DNA of 64,000 nt. It comes from Micromonospora sp. MA102. Lineage in GTDB: Bacteria > Actinomycetota > Actinomycetes > Mycobacteriales > Micromonosporaceae. Shown here in pieces: positions 7,715 to 15,485 of this stretch. The first letter of the stretch is position 1, and each line of letters opens with the position of its first letter. The DNA lies in the NCBI RefSeq assembly GCF_025460765.1, contig NZ_JAMWEG010000003.1:434001-498000 (forward strand). Direction: 5' to 3'. The notes beneath the pieces are model-generated. The model was not told the origin of the DNA. It worked only from the letters and a program-made list of their open reading frames with translations, and made no database searches. The position numbers were made by a program, and so were the translations under genes.

Positions 7715-9553
7715 ATGTCAGAGGCGTTGCGCTTCGAGATCCTCGGCCCGCAACGGGCCTGGTACGCGGACCGCCCGCTCGACCTCGGCCCCGGCAAGCA
7801 GCGGGCCGTGCTGGCCGTGCTGCTGCTCGCCGCGGGCCGTCCCGTCCCGACCGGGCAGATCGTCGACGCGGTCTGGCCCGAGGAACCCCCGGCGAACGGC
7901 CCGAACGTGGTGCAGAAGTACGTTGCCGGGCTGCGCCGGGTGCTCGAACCCGACCGGTCGCCGCGCACACCGGGGCAGGTGCTGACCCTCACCGACGCCG
8001 GCTACCTGCTGCGGATCCCACCGGAGGCGGTGGACGCCGTCCGCTTCGAGCGGGGCGTGCACCGGGCCCGCCAGTGGCACGCGGCCGGGCGTACCGAGGA
8101 CGCGCTCGCCGAGGTGACCGCCGCCCTGGAGCGGTGGCAGGGTGAGCCGTTCACCGGGTTCGCCGGCCCGTACTTCGACGCGGCGCGGCACCGGCTGGTG
8201 GAGCTGCGGGCCGTCGCCCTGGAGACGCGCACCGATCTGGAGCTGGCCGGCGGCCGGCACGGCGAGCTGGTCGGCCGGCTCGTCGAGCTGGTGGCCGAGT
8301 TCCCGGTCCGGGAGCGGCTGCGCCACCAGCTCATGCTGGCCCTGCACCGCAGCGGCCGGCAGGCCGAGGCGCTCGCTGCCTACCGCGACTTCGCCGACCT
8401 GCTCCGCGAGGAGTACGGCATCGAGCCCGGCGAGGCCCTCCAGGATCTGCACCGGCGCATCCTCCGCTCCGATCCCACCCTCCTCCCGCCGTCGGCGCCC
8501 ACCGCCCCGGCCCCGACAACCGCCCCGCCCGCGCCGTCCGCGGTCCCGCCCGCCCCGCCCGCCGCCCCGCCCGCGCCGGAGGCCGTGCCGGCTCCCCGGG
8601 CCGGTGGCGTCCCCGATGCCGGCGGGCCGGTCCCGCCGGACGGGGCGCTGGCGCCCGCGCCGGAAGCGGCTCCCGTCGGGACGGTGCCCACCGCCTCGAC
8701 CCGGGACGCCCCCGGACCGGCCCCCGCTCCCACCCCGACCCCGCCGGCCCCGCCGGGCTGGGGCGGCGCCGGGCCGGTGGCCCCGGTCCCGCACGCCCTC
8801 CTGGTCGCCATGAACCAGCCGACCGATGCGCCGGCCGAACGACGGTCACCCGGGTGGGTTCGGCTCGCCGCGACGGTCGCCGGCACCGCGACCGTGCTCG
8901 TGTCGTTCGGCTCGCTCACCTGGGCGGTGGTCCTCGGGTACGCGCTGTGGCGGCGGAGCTGGCGGCTGGCGCTGGCCGGCCTGGGCTACTTCCTGCTCGT
9001 CCTCAGCGTGTTCGTCCTCGCGGTCACGACGCCGGAAAACGAGGAGCCGACCGACGGCGAGACGCTCTACTTCGTCATCGCGATGGGCATCTGCTGGCTG
9101 CTCGGCGCGGCGCACGTGGTGCTGCTCAACCCCACCCTCTGGGCGGCCATCGGCGAGCTGTTCTGGACCGGCCGGCAGCGCACCGACGCGCAGCGGCGGT
9201 TGCGCCGCGAGCAGGCCCGCTACCTGCTGCACCATTACCCGGCCGCCCGGGCGGAGCTGCGTATCGGCCGCCCGGACCTGCCCCGCGGCTACGACGACGG
9301 CGGCCTGGTGGACGTCAACGCGGTGCCCGAGCCGGTGCTGGCGACGCTGCCCGGGCTGACCGTCGACCAGCGCCGCCAGATCGCGGTCGACCGCTGGCTG
9401 CGCGGCCCGTACGGGTCGCTGGAGGAGTTGGCCGGGCGGTGCCACCTGCCGCCCGGCGCGACCGAACTGCTCCGCGACGTGCTGCTCTTCCTGCCGCCCG
9501 AGCTACCGCCCGCCCGGCCCTCGACACTCGGCTCCCCGCCGGTCGCCTGGTAG
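7715..9553 (+). CDS. SARP-type transcriptional regulator fused to a membrane and helix-hairpin-helix region
   Basis: 612 aa. Residues 1-95 are an OmpR/PhoB-type winged helix (FEILGPQRAW..LDLGPGKQRAVLAVLLLAAGRPV). Residues ~100-250 are a bacterial transcriptional activation domain (YFDAARHRLVELRAVALE..LRHQLMLALHRSGRQAEALAAYRD). Together they make the SARP/AfsR N-terminus that activates secondary-metabolism operons. Residues ~255-365 are a Pro/Ala linker. Three hydrophobic segments follow (~380-470), then a basic region and a helix-hairpin-helix-like motif (DVNAVPEPVLATLPGLT, from about residue 530). The usual AfsR NB-ARC and TPR parts are absent. AGGAG lies 11 bases before the ATG. An internal ATG (codon 366) could separately start the membrane part. 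Confidence 0.82.
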   Translation: MSEALRFEILGPQRAWYADRPLDLGPGKQRAVLAVLLLAAGRPVPTGQIVDAVWPEEPPANGPNVVQKYVAGLRRVLEPDRSPRTPGQVLTLTDAGYLLRIPPEAVDAVRFERGVHRARQWHAAGRTEDALAEVTAALERWQGEPFTGFAGPYFDAARHRLVELRAVALETRTDLELAGGRHGELVGRLVELVAEFPVRERLRHQLMLALHRSGRQAEALAAYRDFADLLREEYGIEPGEALQDLHRRILRSDPTLLPPSAPTAPAPTTAPPAPSAVPPAPPAAPPAPEAVPAPRAGGVPDAGGPVPPDGALAPAPEAAPVGTVPTASTRDAPGPAPAPTPTPPAPPGWGGAGPVAPVPHALLVAMNQPTDAPAERRSPGWVRLAATVAGTATVLVSFGSLTWAVVLGYALWRRSWRLALAGLGYFLLVLSVFVLAVTTPENEEPTDGETLYFVIAMGICWLLGAAHVVLLNPTLWAAIGELFWTGRQRTDAQRRLRREQARYLLHHYPAARAELRIGRPDLPRGYDDGGLVDVNAVPEPVLATLPGLTVDQRRQIAVDRWLRGPYGSLEELAGRCHLPPGATELLRDVLLFLPPELPPARPSTLGSPPVAW

Positions 9554-9562
9554 AAATGCCGG

Positions 9563-11683
9563 ATGGGTCAGGATCGGATGGCTGTCCGGGAGCGCGCCGA
9601 GGCGGTGCTGCGGCGGCTGGCGGGTGAGCACGCCCGGCTCCGCGAGGACCAGTGGCGGGCCATCGAGGCGCTGGTGGTCGACCGGCGGCGGGTGCTCTGC
9701 GTGCAGCGCACCGGCTGGGGCAAGTCGGCCGTCTACTTCGTGGCCACCGCGCTGCTGCGCGAGGGCGGCGAGCACGGCCCCACGGTGATCGTCTCGCCGC
9801 TGCTGGCGCTCATGCGCAACCAGGTCGAGTCGGCGGCCCGGGCCGGCATCCGGGCCCGCACCATCAACTCGGCCAACCTCGACGAGTGGGACGAGATCAC
9901 CGCCGAGATCCACGCCGGGTCGGTGGACGTGCTGCTCATCAGCCCGGAACGCCTCAACAACCCGGACTTCCGGGACGGCGTGCTGCCGAAGCTCGCGGCC
10001 ACCACCGGGCTGCTCGTGGTGGACGAGGCGCACTGCGTCTCCGACTGGGGGCACGACTTCCGCCCCGACTACCGCCGGCTGCGCACCTTCCTCGCCAACC
10101 TGCCCGAGCGGACCCCGGTGCTCGCCACCACGGCCACCGCCAACGCCCGGGTCACCCAGGACGTCGCGGAGCAGCTCGGTGACGCTCTGGTGCTGCGCGG
10201 CACCCTCGACCGGGAGTCGCTGCGGCTGGGCGTACTGGATCTGCCGAGCCCGGCGCACCGGCTGGCCTGGCTCGCCGACCACCTGGACCGGCTCCCCGGC
10301 TCCGGGATCATCTACACGCTCACCGTGGCGGCGGCCGGCGAGACCGCCGAGTTCCTCCGCGCCCGGGGCTGGTCGGTGGCCGCCTACACCGGTCAGGCCG
10401 AGGACGCCGACCGGCGGGCCGCCGAGCAGGACCTGCTCGACAACAAGATCAAGGCGCTGGTGGCCACCAGCGCACTCGGCATGGGCTTCGACAAGCCGGA
10501 CCTCGGCTTCGTGGTGCACCTGGGCGCGCCGCCCTCGCCGATCGCCTACTACCAGCAGGTCGGCCGGGCCGGCCGGGCCGTCGAGCACGCCGAGGTGCTG
10601 CTGCTCCCCGGGGTCGAGGACGCGGCCATCTGGCGGTACTTCGCCTCGCTCGCCTTCCCGCCCGAGGAGCAGGTCCGGGCCGTGCTCGCCGCCCTGGACA
10701 GCGAACGGCCGATCTCCACCCAGGCCCTCGAACCGGTGGTCGACCTGCGCCGCGCCCGGCTGGAGCTGATGCTCAAGGTGCTCGACGTGGACGGCGCGGT
10801 CCGCCGGGTGCGCGGCGGCTGGCTCGCCACCGGCGAGCCCTGGGTCTACGACGAGGCCCGGTTGCGCCGCGTCGCCGAGGCGCGCACCGCCGAGCAGCAG
10901 GCCATGCGGGAGTACGCGGCCACGACCGGCTGCCGGATGCGCTACCTGCGGGAGTGCCTGGACGACGCGGGGGCGGGGGACTGCGGCCGGTGCGACAACT
11001 GCGCCGCCCCGCTGTTCGGCACGGACGTGTCCGACGCCGCGCTCACCGCCGCGCAGACCTTCCTGGGCCGCCCCGGCGTGGAGATCGCGCCGAAGAAGCT
11101 CTGGCCCACCGGGTTGGAGGCGGTCGGCGTACCCCTGAAGGGGCGCATCGCCCCGGCGGAGCAGGCGCTGCCCGGGCGGGCCGTGGGGCGGCTGTCCGAC
11201 CTGGGCTGGGGCGGACGGCTGCGCGGCCTGGTCGGGCCGGACGCGGCGGACGGCCCGGTCCCCGACGACGTGGCGGCTGCGGTGGTCGAGGTGCTGAAGG
11301 CGTGGGCGCACGGCGACGACCCGTGGCCGCGCAGCCCCGTCGGGGTGATCGCGGTCGGCTCCCGCACCCGGCCGCTGCTGGTCGGTTCGCTCGCCGAGCG
11401 GATCGCCGCGGTGGGCCGGCTGCCGCTGCTCGGCCGGGTCGTTCCCACCGGCCCGTCGGGGCTCGGCGGGCCGCGCGGCAACAGCGCCCAGCGGGTACGC
11501 GCGCTGCACGACGCCTTCGCGGTGCCCGCCGACCTGGCCGACGCGCTGCCCGGGCTGGACGGGCCGGTGCTGCTCGTCGACGACCTGGTCGACTCGGGCT
11601 GGACCATGAGCATGGTGGCCCGCCTGCTGCGCCGGGCCGGCGCGCCAGACGTGCTGCCGCTGGCCCTCGCGGTGGCCGGCTGA
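9563..11683 (+). CDS. RecQ-family DNA helicase fused to a phosphoribosyltransferase-like domain
   Basis: 706 aa. Superfamily 2 helicase core: motif I is QRTGWGKS (~48-55), motif II is DEAH (154-157) followed by the RecQ-specific aromatic loop CVSDWGHDFRPDYRRL, motif III is ATTATA, and motif VI is QQVGRAGRA. The RecQ zinc-binding cysteines follow (CRMRYLRE, then CGRCDNC). No RecQ winged-helix/HRDC pair is visible. The C-terminus is instead a phosphoribosyltransferase-like fold with the PRPP-loop signature LLVDDLVDSGWT (~669-681). Expected roles are 3'-5' unwinding and recombination repair; what the C-terminal domain does is unknown. The ATG at 9563 has no strong ribosome-binding site, and ATG at 9578 is an alternative. 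Confidence 0.88.
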   Translation: MGQDRMAVRERAEAVLRRLAGEHARLREDQWRAIEALVVDRRRVLCVQRTGWGKSAVYFVATALLREGGEHGPTVIVSPLLALMRNQVESAARAGIRARTINSANLDEWDEITAEIHAGSVDVLLISPERLNNPDFRDGVLPKLAATTGLLVVDEAHCVSDWGHDFRPDYRRLRTFLANLPERTPVLATTATANARVTQDVAEQLGDALVLRGTLDRESLRLGVLDLPSPAHRLAWLADHLDRLPGSGIIYTLTVAAAGETAEFLRARGWSVAAYTGQAEDADRRAAEQDLLDNKIKALVATSALGMGFDKPDLGFVVHLGAPPSPIAYYQQVGRAGRAVEHAEVLLLPGVEDAAIWRYFASLAFPPEEQVRAVLAALDSERPISTQALEPVVDLRRARLELMLKVLDVDGAVRRVRGGWLATGEPWVYDEARLRRVAEARTAEQQAMREYAATTGCRMRYLRECLDDAGAGDCGRCDNCAAPLFGTDVSDAALTAAQTFLGRPGVEIAPKKLWPTGLEAVGVPLKGRIAPAEQALPGRAVGRLSDLGWGGRLRGLVGPDAADGPVPDDVAAAVVEVLKAWAHGDDPWPRSPVGVIAVGSRTRPLLVGSLAERIAAVGRLPLLGRVVPTGPSGLGGPRGNSAQRVRALHDAFAVPADLADALPGLDGPVLLVDDLVDSGWTMSMVARLLRRAGAPDVLPLALAVAG

Positions 11684-11780
11684 ACCGTCGCCCGGCGGGT
11701 GCGGAAAGTTCCGGCCGGTCCGGGAATGCGAGCGTCGCCACCGTCGGCGGACCACCGGCGGGCCGGGGGCCCGACGGCGG

Positions 11781-11786
11781 TACCGT
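11781..11786 (+). promoter_or_regulatory. -10 hexamer of leaderless copZ
   Basis: TACCGT ends 6 nt before the ATG at 11793, and there is no purine-rich ribosome-binding site between them. This spacing would place the transcript start at or next to the start codon. Confidence 0.45.
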
Positions 11787-11792
11787 GGGCGC

Positions 11793-12023
11793 ATGACCGA
11801 GCAGCGACCCGTCGTCCAGACGTACGCCGTCACCGGGATGACCTGCGAACACTGCGTCCGTGCGGTCACCGAGGAGCTGTCCGCCCTGCCGGGCGTCGAG
11901 GAGGTCCGGATCGACCTCACCGCCGGCACGGCCACGGTCACCAGCGCCGCGCCGCTGGGCATCGACTCCGTCCGCGCCGCCGTCGACGAGGCGGGTTACG
12001 AGCTGGTCTCCGGCGTTGCCTGA
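11793..12023 (+). CDS. copZ: Heavy-metal-associated (copper chaperone-like) protein
   Basis: 76-aa single HMA domain. The metal-binding motif GMTCEHC places Cys18 and Cys21 in the first loop, and the rest follows the beta-alpha-beta-beta-alpha-beta pattern (VEEVRIDLTAGTATVTS, IDSVRAAVDEAGYELV). Such proteins carry Cu(I) in the cytoplasm to P-type ATPases or repressors. No copper ATPase is adjacent. The next gene starts inside this one, at a TTG 5 bases before the stop codon, so the two are probably coupled. Confidence 0.88.
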   Translation: MTEQRPVVQTYAVTGMTCEHCVRAVTEELSALPGVEEVRIDLTAGTATVTSAAPLGIDSVRAAVDEAGYELVSGVA

Positions 12024-13032
12024 GTCACCGCCCCTCGCCGGCCCCGACACGACGGTCACCGACGCGCCGGTCACCGACGACGCGCCGGTCGCCGGTGCGC
12101 GGGCGGCCGGCGGGCCCGTCGAGGTGGACCGGTCGACGCTGCGGCTCGCCCTCGTGGTGGGTGGACTGGTGCTCGCCGTGCTGCTCGGCTTCGGTCTCGG
12201 CCGGCTCAACCCGCCGCCGAACCCGACCCGCACCGGGGCGGCGGCGGTGGCCGCCGAGCACAGCCACGCCCCCGGCACCGGGGCGCACTCGCACGGCGGG
12301 GCCACCGTCACCCAGGGCGGCGACGCCGACGCGGCCGGGCTGTCGATCAGCTCGGCCGGCTACACGCTCGCCCCGTCGGGCGTGGAGTTCACCCCCGGCC
12401 GGGCGGGTGAGCTGCGGTTCCAGATCAAGGACGAGCGGCGGCGGGCGGTCACCCGGTTCGCCGTCGTGCACGACAAGCCGATGCACCTCATCGTGGTGCG
12501 CCGCGACCTCACCGGCTATCAGCACCTGCACCCGACGATGGCCGCCGACGGCACCTGGTCGGTGCCGCTGACGCTGGCCGAGCCGGGCGCCTGGCGGGCG
12601 TACGCGGACTTCACCGCGGTCGCCGACGACGGCCGGCAGACCGCCGTGACCCTCGGCGCCGACCTGGCCGCGCCCGGCGGGTACGCGCCCCGGCCGCTGC
12701 CCGCCCCGGCCACCTCGGCCACGGTCGACGGGTTCACGGTCGGCTACGCGGGCACCCCCACCGTGGGGCAGTCGGTGCCGCTGCGGTTCCGGGTCACCGG
12801 GTCCGGCGGCGCGGCCGCGCCGCTGCAGCCCTACCTCGGCGCGTACGGTCACCTGGTCGCGCTCCGCGAGGGCGACCTCGGCTACCTGCACGTGCACCCC
12901 GAGCCGGTGCGGGACGGCGACGCGGTGACCTTCTGGCTGACCGCGCCCGGGCCGGGCCGCTACCGGATGTTCCTCGACTTCCAGGTCGGCGGCGTGGTGC
13001 GCACGGCCGCGTTCACCGTGACGGTGGCCTGA
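12016..13032 (+). CDS. Exported membrane-anchored His-rich protein, probably metal-related
   Basis: About 338 aa from a TTG overlapping the copZ end; other starts (GTG near 12124) are possible. One membrane helix (LALVVGGLVLAVLLGFGLG) is followed by a His-rich stretch (EHSHAPGTGAHSHGG). Two beta-rich extracellular segments come next, each with a His-Pro motif: HDKPMHLIVV..YQHLHPTM and YGHLVALREGDLGYLHVHPE. The paired HLHP/HVHP motifs recur in exported bacterial proteins found with copper genes. Their function is not established to my knowledge. Coupling to copZ and the many His suggest handling of Cu or another metal outside the cell. Confidence 0.75.
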   Translation: MPESPPLAGPDTTVTDAPVTDDAPVAGARAAGGPVEVDRSTLRLALVVGGLVLAVLLGFGLGRLNPPPNPTRTGAAAVAAEHSHAPGTGAHSHGGATVTQGGDADAAGLSISSAGYTLAPSGVEFTPGRAGELRFQIKDERRRAVTRFAVVHDKPMHLIVVRRDLTGYQHLHPTMAADGTWSVPLTLAEPGAWRAYADFTAVADDGRQTAVTLGADLAAPGGYAPRPLPAPATSATVDGFTVGYAGTPTVGQSVPLRFRVTGSGGAAAPLQPYLGAYGHLVALREGDLGYLHVHPEPVRDGDAVTFWLTAPGPGRYRMFLDFQVGGVVRTAAFTVTVA

Positions 13033-13036
13033 GCCG

Positions 13037-13501
13037 TCAGCCCGCCCGGCGGACCGGGCGGCGGGCCAGGTAGCGGAGCAGGTCGCGGATGTGGTGCTTC
13101 TCCTCGGCGGGGACGTTCGGATCGGCCAACCGTTCCAGGATCACCCGGACGTCGGCCTCCACCGGGCCGTCCTCGGCACCCCGGCGGCGCGGGGCGGCGC
13201 CGGCGTCGGGCAGGCCCAGCGCGCGGAACGCGGCCGCCACCGGCAGGTCGAGGGCGGCGCAGAAGCCGCGCACCTTGGCCAGTTCGGGGTAGTCCTGCCA
13301 GTCGCCGGCCAGCCAACGGAACACGGTCGACCGCCCCACGCCGGTGTGCGTGGCGAGATCGGTCACCGTCCAGCCGCGTTCCTCGCGGGCGTCATCGATG
13401 GCGCGTCGCACGAACCGCGCGAAGGCCATCTGCGGCGAAACCTCTGCGGAGCCCATCCCCGGGGTCAGTCCCTTTCCGCCGGAGCACCCGACTATGGGCA
13501 C
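13037..13501 (-). CDS. XRE-family helix-turn-helix regulator
   Basis: 154 aa from a GTG, or 139 aa from ATG at 13456. The core FVRRAIDDAREERGWTVTDLATHTGVGRSTVFRWLAGDWQDYP is a Cro/CI-type HTH with the recognition helix in GVGRSTVFRWL. The C-terminal part (ADVRVILERLADPNVPAEEKHHIRDLLRYLA) is helical. In this kind of short actinobacterial regulator it probably mediates dimerisation. Target genes are unknown. It converges on the His-rich protein gene, with only four bases between the stops. Confidence 0.82.
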   Translation of the reverse strand: MPIVGCSGGKGLTPGMGSAEVSPQMAFARFVRRAIDDAREERGWTVTDLATHTGVGRSTVFRWLAGDWQDYPELAKVRGFCAALDLPVAAAFRALGLPDAGAAPRRRGAEDGPVEADVRVILERLADPNVPAEEKHHIRDLLRYLARRPVRRAG

Positions 13502-13649
13502 CGAGCCTAGTACGCCCGCACGGATAAGTAACTGACTGATCGGTCGGAAGGTCCCGTGGGCGGGACCGCTACGGGCATAGACAGTTGTGAGTCGTCAACT
13601 AAACTCGACGGACCCGTTGAGCAGCGAATGACCGACGACGAGGAGCAGC

Positions 13650-14081
13650 ATGGCCGAGCCGGACCGTCCCGTGCCCTACCGCCCGGGCGCGATCAGCCTC
13701 TTCTTCGTGGCCAAGGCCGGCGTGTTCGCTCTCGGCTTCTGGATCTGGCTGCTGGTGCTGGCGGTGCGCGGCGGCCCGGCGACCGGCGTGCACCTCATCG
13801 CCGCCACCGGAGCGATCACCACGACGCTTGTCGGCGTGGTTCTGGGCGCGCGGATGGCGCTCCAGCACAGCGCCGCCGTCCGCCACGCCGAGCTGAAGCG
13901 GTTGCTGGTCGACATCTCGTGGAACGCGTTCGCCGCCGCCGGAAACGCCGACGAGTCGGGGAAGGTGGTGCCGTTCCCGACCGGGTCGCCGGAGGCCGAC
14001 CGGTCCGGCAACCGGGGGCCCGGCGACCGGGTGCCCGCGTTCGAGCGGGGGGAGCGCAACCGGGGTGACCGCCGCCGCTAG
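13650..14081 (+). CDS. Small membrane protein of unknown function
   Basis: 143 aa with two predicted membrane helices (FVAKAGVFALGFWIWLLVLAV and IAATGAITTTLVGVVLGARMAL). A cytoplasmic or exposed tail rich in Glu, Gly, Arg and Asp follows. I do not recognise the family. GAGGAG lies 6 bases before the ATG, a strong ribosome-binding site. It is divergent from the XRE regulator gene, and the 148-base interval between them holds an imperfect AGTTG/CAACT inverted repeat. Its TAG stop overlaps the TAG stop of the convergent methyltransferase gene. Confidence 0.7.
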   Translation: MAEPDRPVPYRPGAISLFFVAKAGVFALGFWIWLLVLAVRGGPATGVHLIAATGAITTTLVGVVLGARMALQHSAAVRHAELKRLLVDISWNAFAAAGNADESGKVVPFPTGSPEADRSGNRGPGDRVPAFERGERNRGDRRR

Positions 14082-15226
14082 CGGCGGTCGGCGAGCAGCG
14101 TCTCCAGCCGGGGCGTCACACCCCACTGGTCGACGAGCTGGCGATATTCGGCGCGCTGGTCGTCGGTCGGCGCGCCACCGGTGCGCCGCGCCCGGATCAG
14201 CAGGTTGCGCGGGGTGTGCCGGGAGTCGACGAACTCCACCACCTCGGCGCGGTAGCCGTTCAGCCGGAGCAGGCCGGCGCGCAGCGCGTCGGTGAGCACG
14301 TCGGCGAACCGCTCGCGCAGGATGCCCTGCCGGGTGAGCAGCTCGTACGGCGTCGGGGCGGGGCGGGACCGGAGCTGGGCGGCCACGTCGTGGTGGCAGC
14401 ACGGCGCGGCGAGCACCCAGCGGGCGTCCCAGCGCAGCGCGCGGGCCAGCGCCTCGTCGGTCGCCGTGTCGCAGGCGTGCAGCGCCAGCACCAGGTCCGG
14501 AGCCGGCTCGACCTGCGCGTCGGCGATCGTGCCGGCCACGAAGCTCACCCGGTCGGCCCAGCCCAGCCGCTCGGCCAGCTCGGTGTTGCGCCGGCGCTGG
14601 TCCTCGCGGACGTCCACCCCGACCAGCGTCACGTCCAGCCCCCGCTGGGTCAGGTAGCGGTGCGCCGCGAAGGTCAGGTAGGCGTTGCCGCAGCCGAGAT
14701 CGACCACGCGCAGCGGCCCGGTGAGGTCGTCCGGCAGGGTGGCCGCCAGCGCCCGGAGGAACGCGTCCACCTGCCGGCGCTTGGCCGCCGAGCCGCCGAT
14801 CTCGGCGAAGATCGGGTCGCCCGGGTCGAGCAGCCAGTCCTTGGCCCGGTCGTGGCCGCCCGGCTCCGGTGCCGGCCGGCTCGCCGCCGCCCGGTGCACC
14901 TGCGCCTCGCCCGACTTGGTCACCCGGAGCTGGAGCGTGCTGTCGGCGGTCTCCACGTGCCAGTTGCCGAAGGGCTCGGCCAGCAGCGCGTCGACCGCCA
15001 CGTCGGCCTCCGCGCCCGGTGCCACGTTCCGGGTGTACGGGCGGGCCCCGTCGGAGGTCGAGATCTGGAGCCGCGGGCCGCCCTTCAGGGTGACCGGACG
15101 CAGCTCGGCGCGGACCACCGAGGGGCGCTGGCCACGGCGACGCCCGGCGGCGACCGCCCGGGTCAGGGCGGGGTCGAGCAGCAGCGCCCGCACCTCGCTC
15201 AGCGCGGCGTCCAGCGGTTCCGGCAT
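14078..15226 (-). CDS. Class I SAM-dependent methyltransferase
   Basis: 382 aa. The N-terminal ~150 residues are a separate beta-rich region, perhaps RNA-binding. The C-terminal Rossmann methyltransferase has motif I VVDLGCGNAYLTFAAHRYL and an acidic strand VTLVGVDVRED. LVLALHACDTATDEALARAL and a CCHH motif (APCCHHD) follow. HACDTATDxA and PCCH are typical of the Methyltransf_32/METTL25-like group. The substrate is not established; RNA or protein are both plausible. The ATG is at 15226-15224. Confidence 0.8.
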   Translation of the reverse strand: MPEPLDAALSEVRALLLDPALTRAVAAGRRRGQRPSVVRAELRPVTLKGGPRLQISTSDGARPYTRNVAPGAEADVAVDALLAEPFGNWHVETADSTLQLRVTKSGEAQVHRAAASRPAPEPGGHDRAKDWLLDPGDPIFAEIGGSAAKRRQVDAFLRALAATLPDDLTGPLRVVDLGCGNAYLTFAAHRYLTQRGLDVTLVGVDVREDQRRRNTELAERLGWADRVSFVAGTIADAQVEPAPDLVLALHACDTATDEALARALRWDARWVLAAPCCHHDVAAQLRSRPAPTPYELLTRQGILRERFADVLTDALRAGLLRLNGYRAEVVEFVDSRHTPRNLLIRARRTGGAPTDDQRAEYRQLVDQWGVTPRLETLLADRR

Positions 15227-15434
15227 GGCTTCCTCTTCCTTCTCTCGGCCGCCGCCTTCCGGGCCGGCCGGCCGTGCGTGGTCCCGCCGCCCGCCCGGCA
15301 GCGGAGGACGGTCGCCTCCCGGGCCCGGCCCGGGTCAGGCGGCGCGCTTCCGCTCTCTGCCCTGGAGGCGACACCGGACGGCCGACAGTGTGGCGCCGGC
15401 CGCAGCGGAGCGAAGGCGGTGGCTACAGGCGACG
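15227..15434. other. intergenic region without a recognised gene
   Basis: Together with the terminator that follows, this separates the methyltransferase start from the end of the DEAD-box gene. Frames crossing it are Arg/Pro-rich chance frames. It must contain the methyltransferase promoter, but no clear -10 was found. Confidence 0.4.
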
Positions 15435-15467
15435 ATCCCCCCGCACCGGAGGCCGGTGCGGGGGGAT
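15435..15467 (-). terminator. terminator of the DEAD-box helicase gene
   Basis: A perfect 15-bp stem (15435-15449 with 15453-15467) with a 3-nt loop lies 19 bases beyond the helicase stop on its strand. Confidence 0.8.
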
Positions 15468-15485
15468 GTCAGGGTCTCGCGCAGG

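Noticed and set aside
9503..11962. 819-aa minus-strand frame opposite the RecQ gene
   Set aside because: Composition is Arg/Gly/Pro/His with no recognisable domain, while the plus strand carries all helicase motifs.
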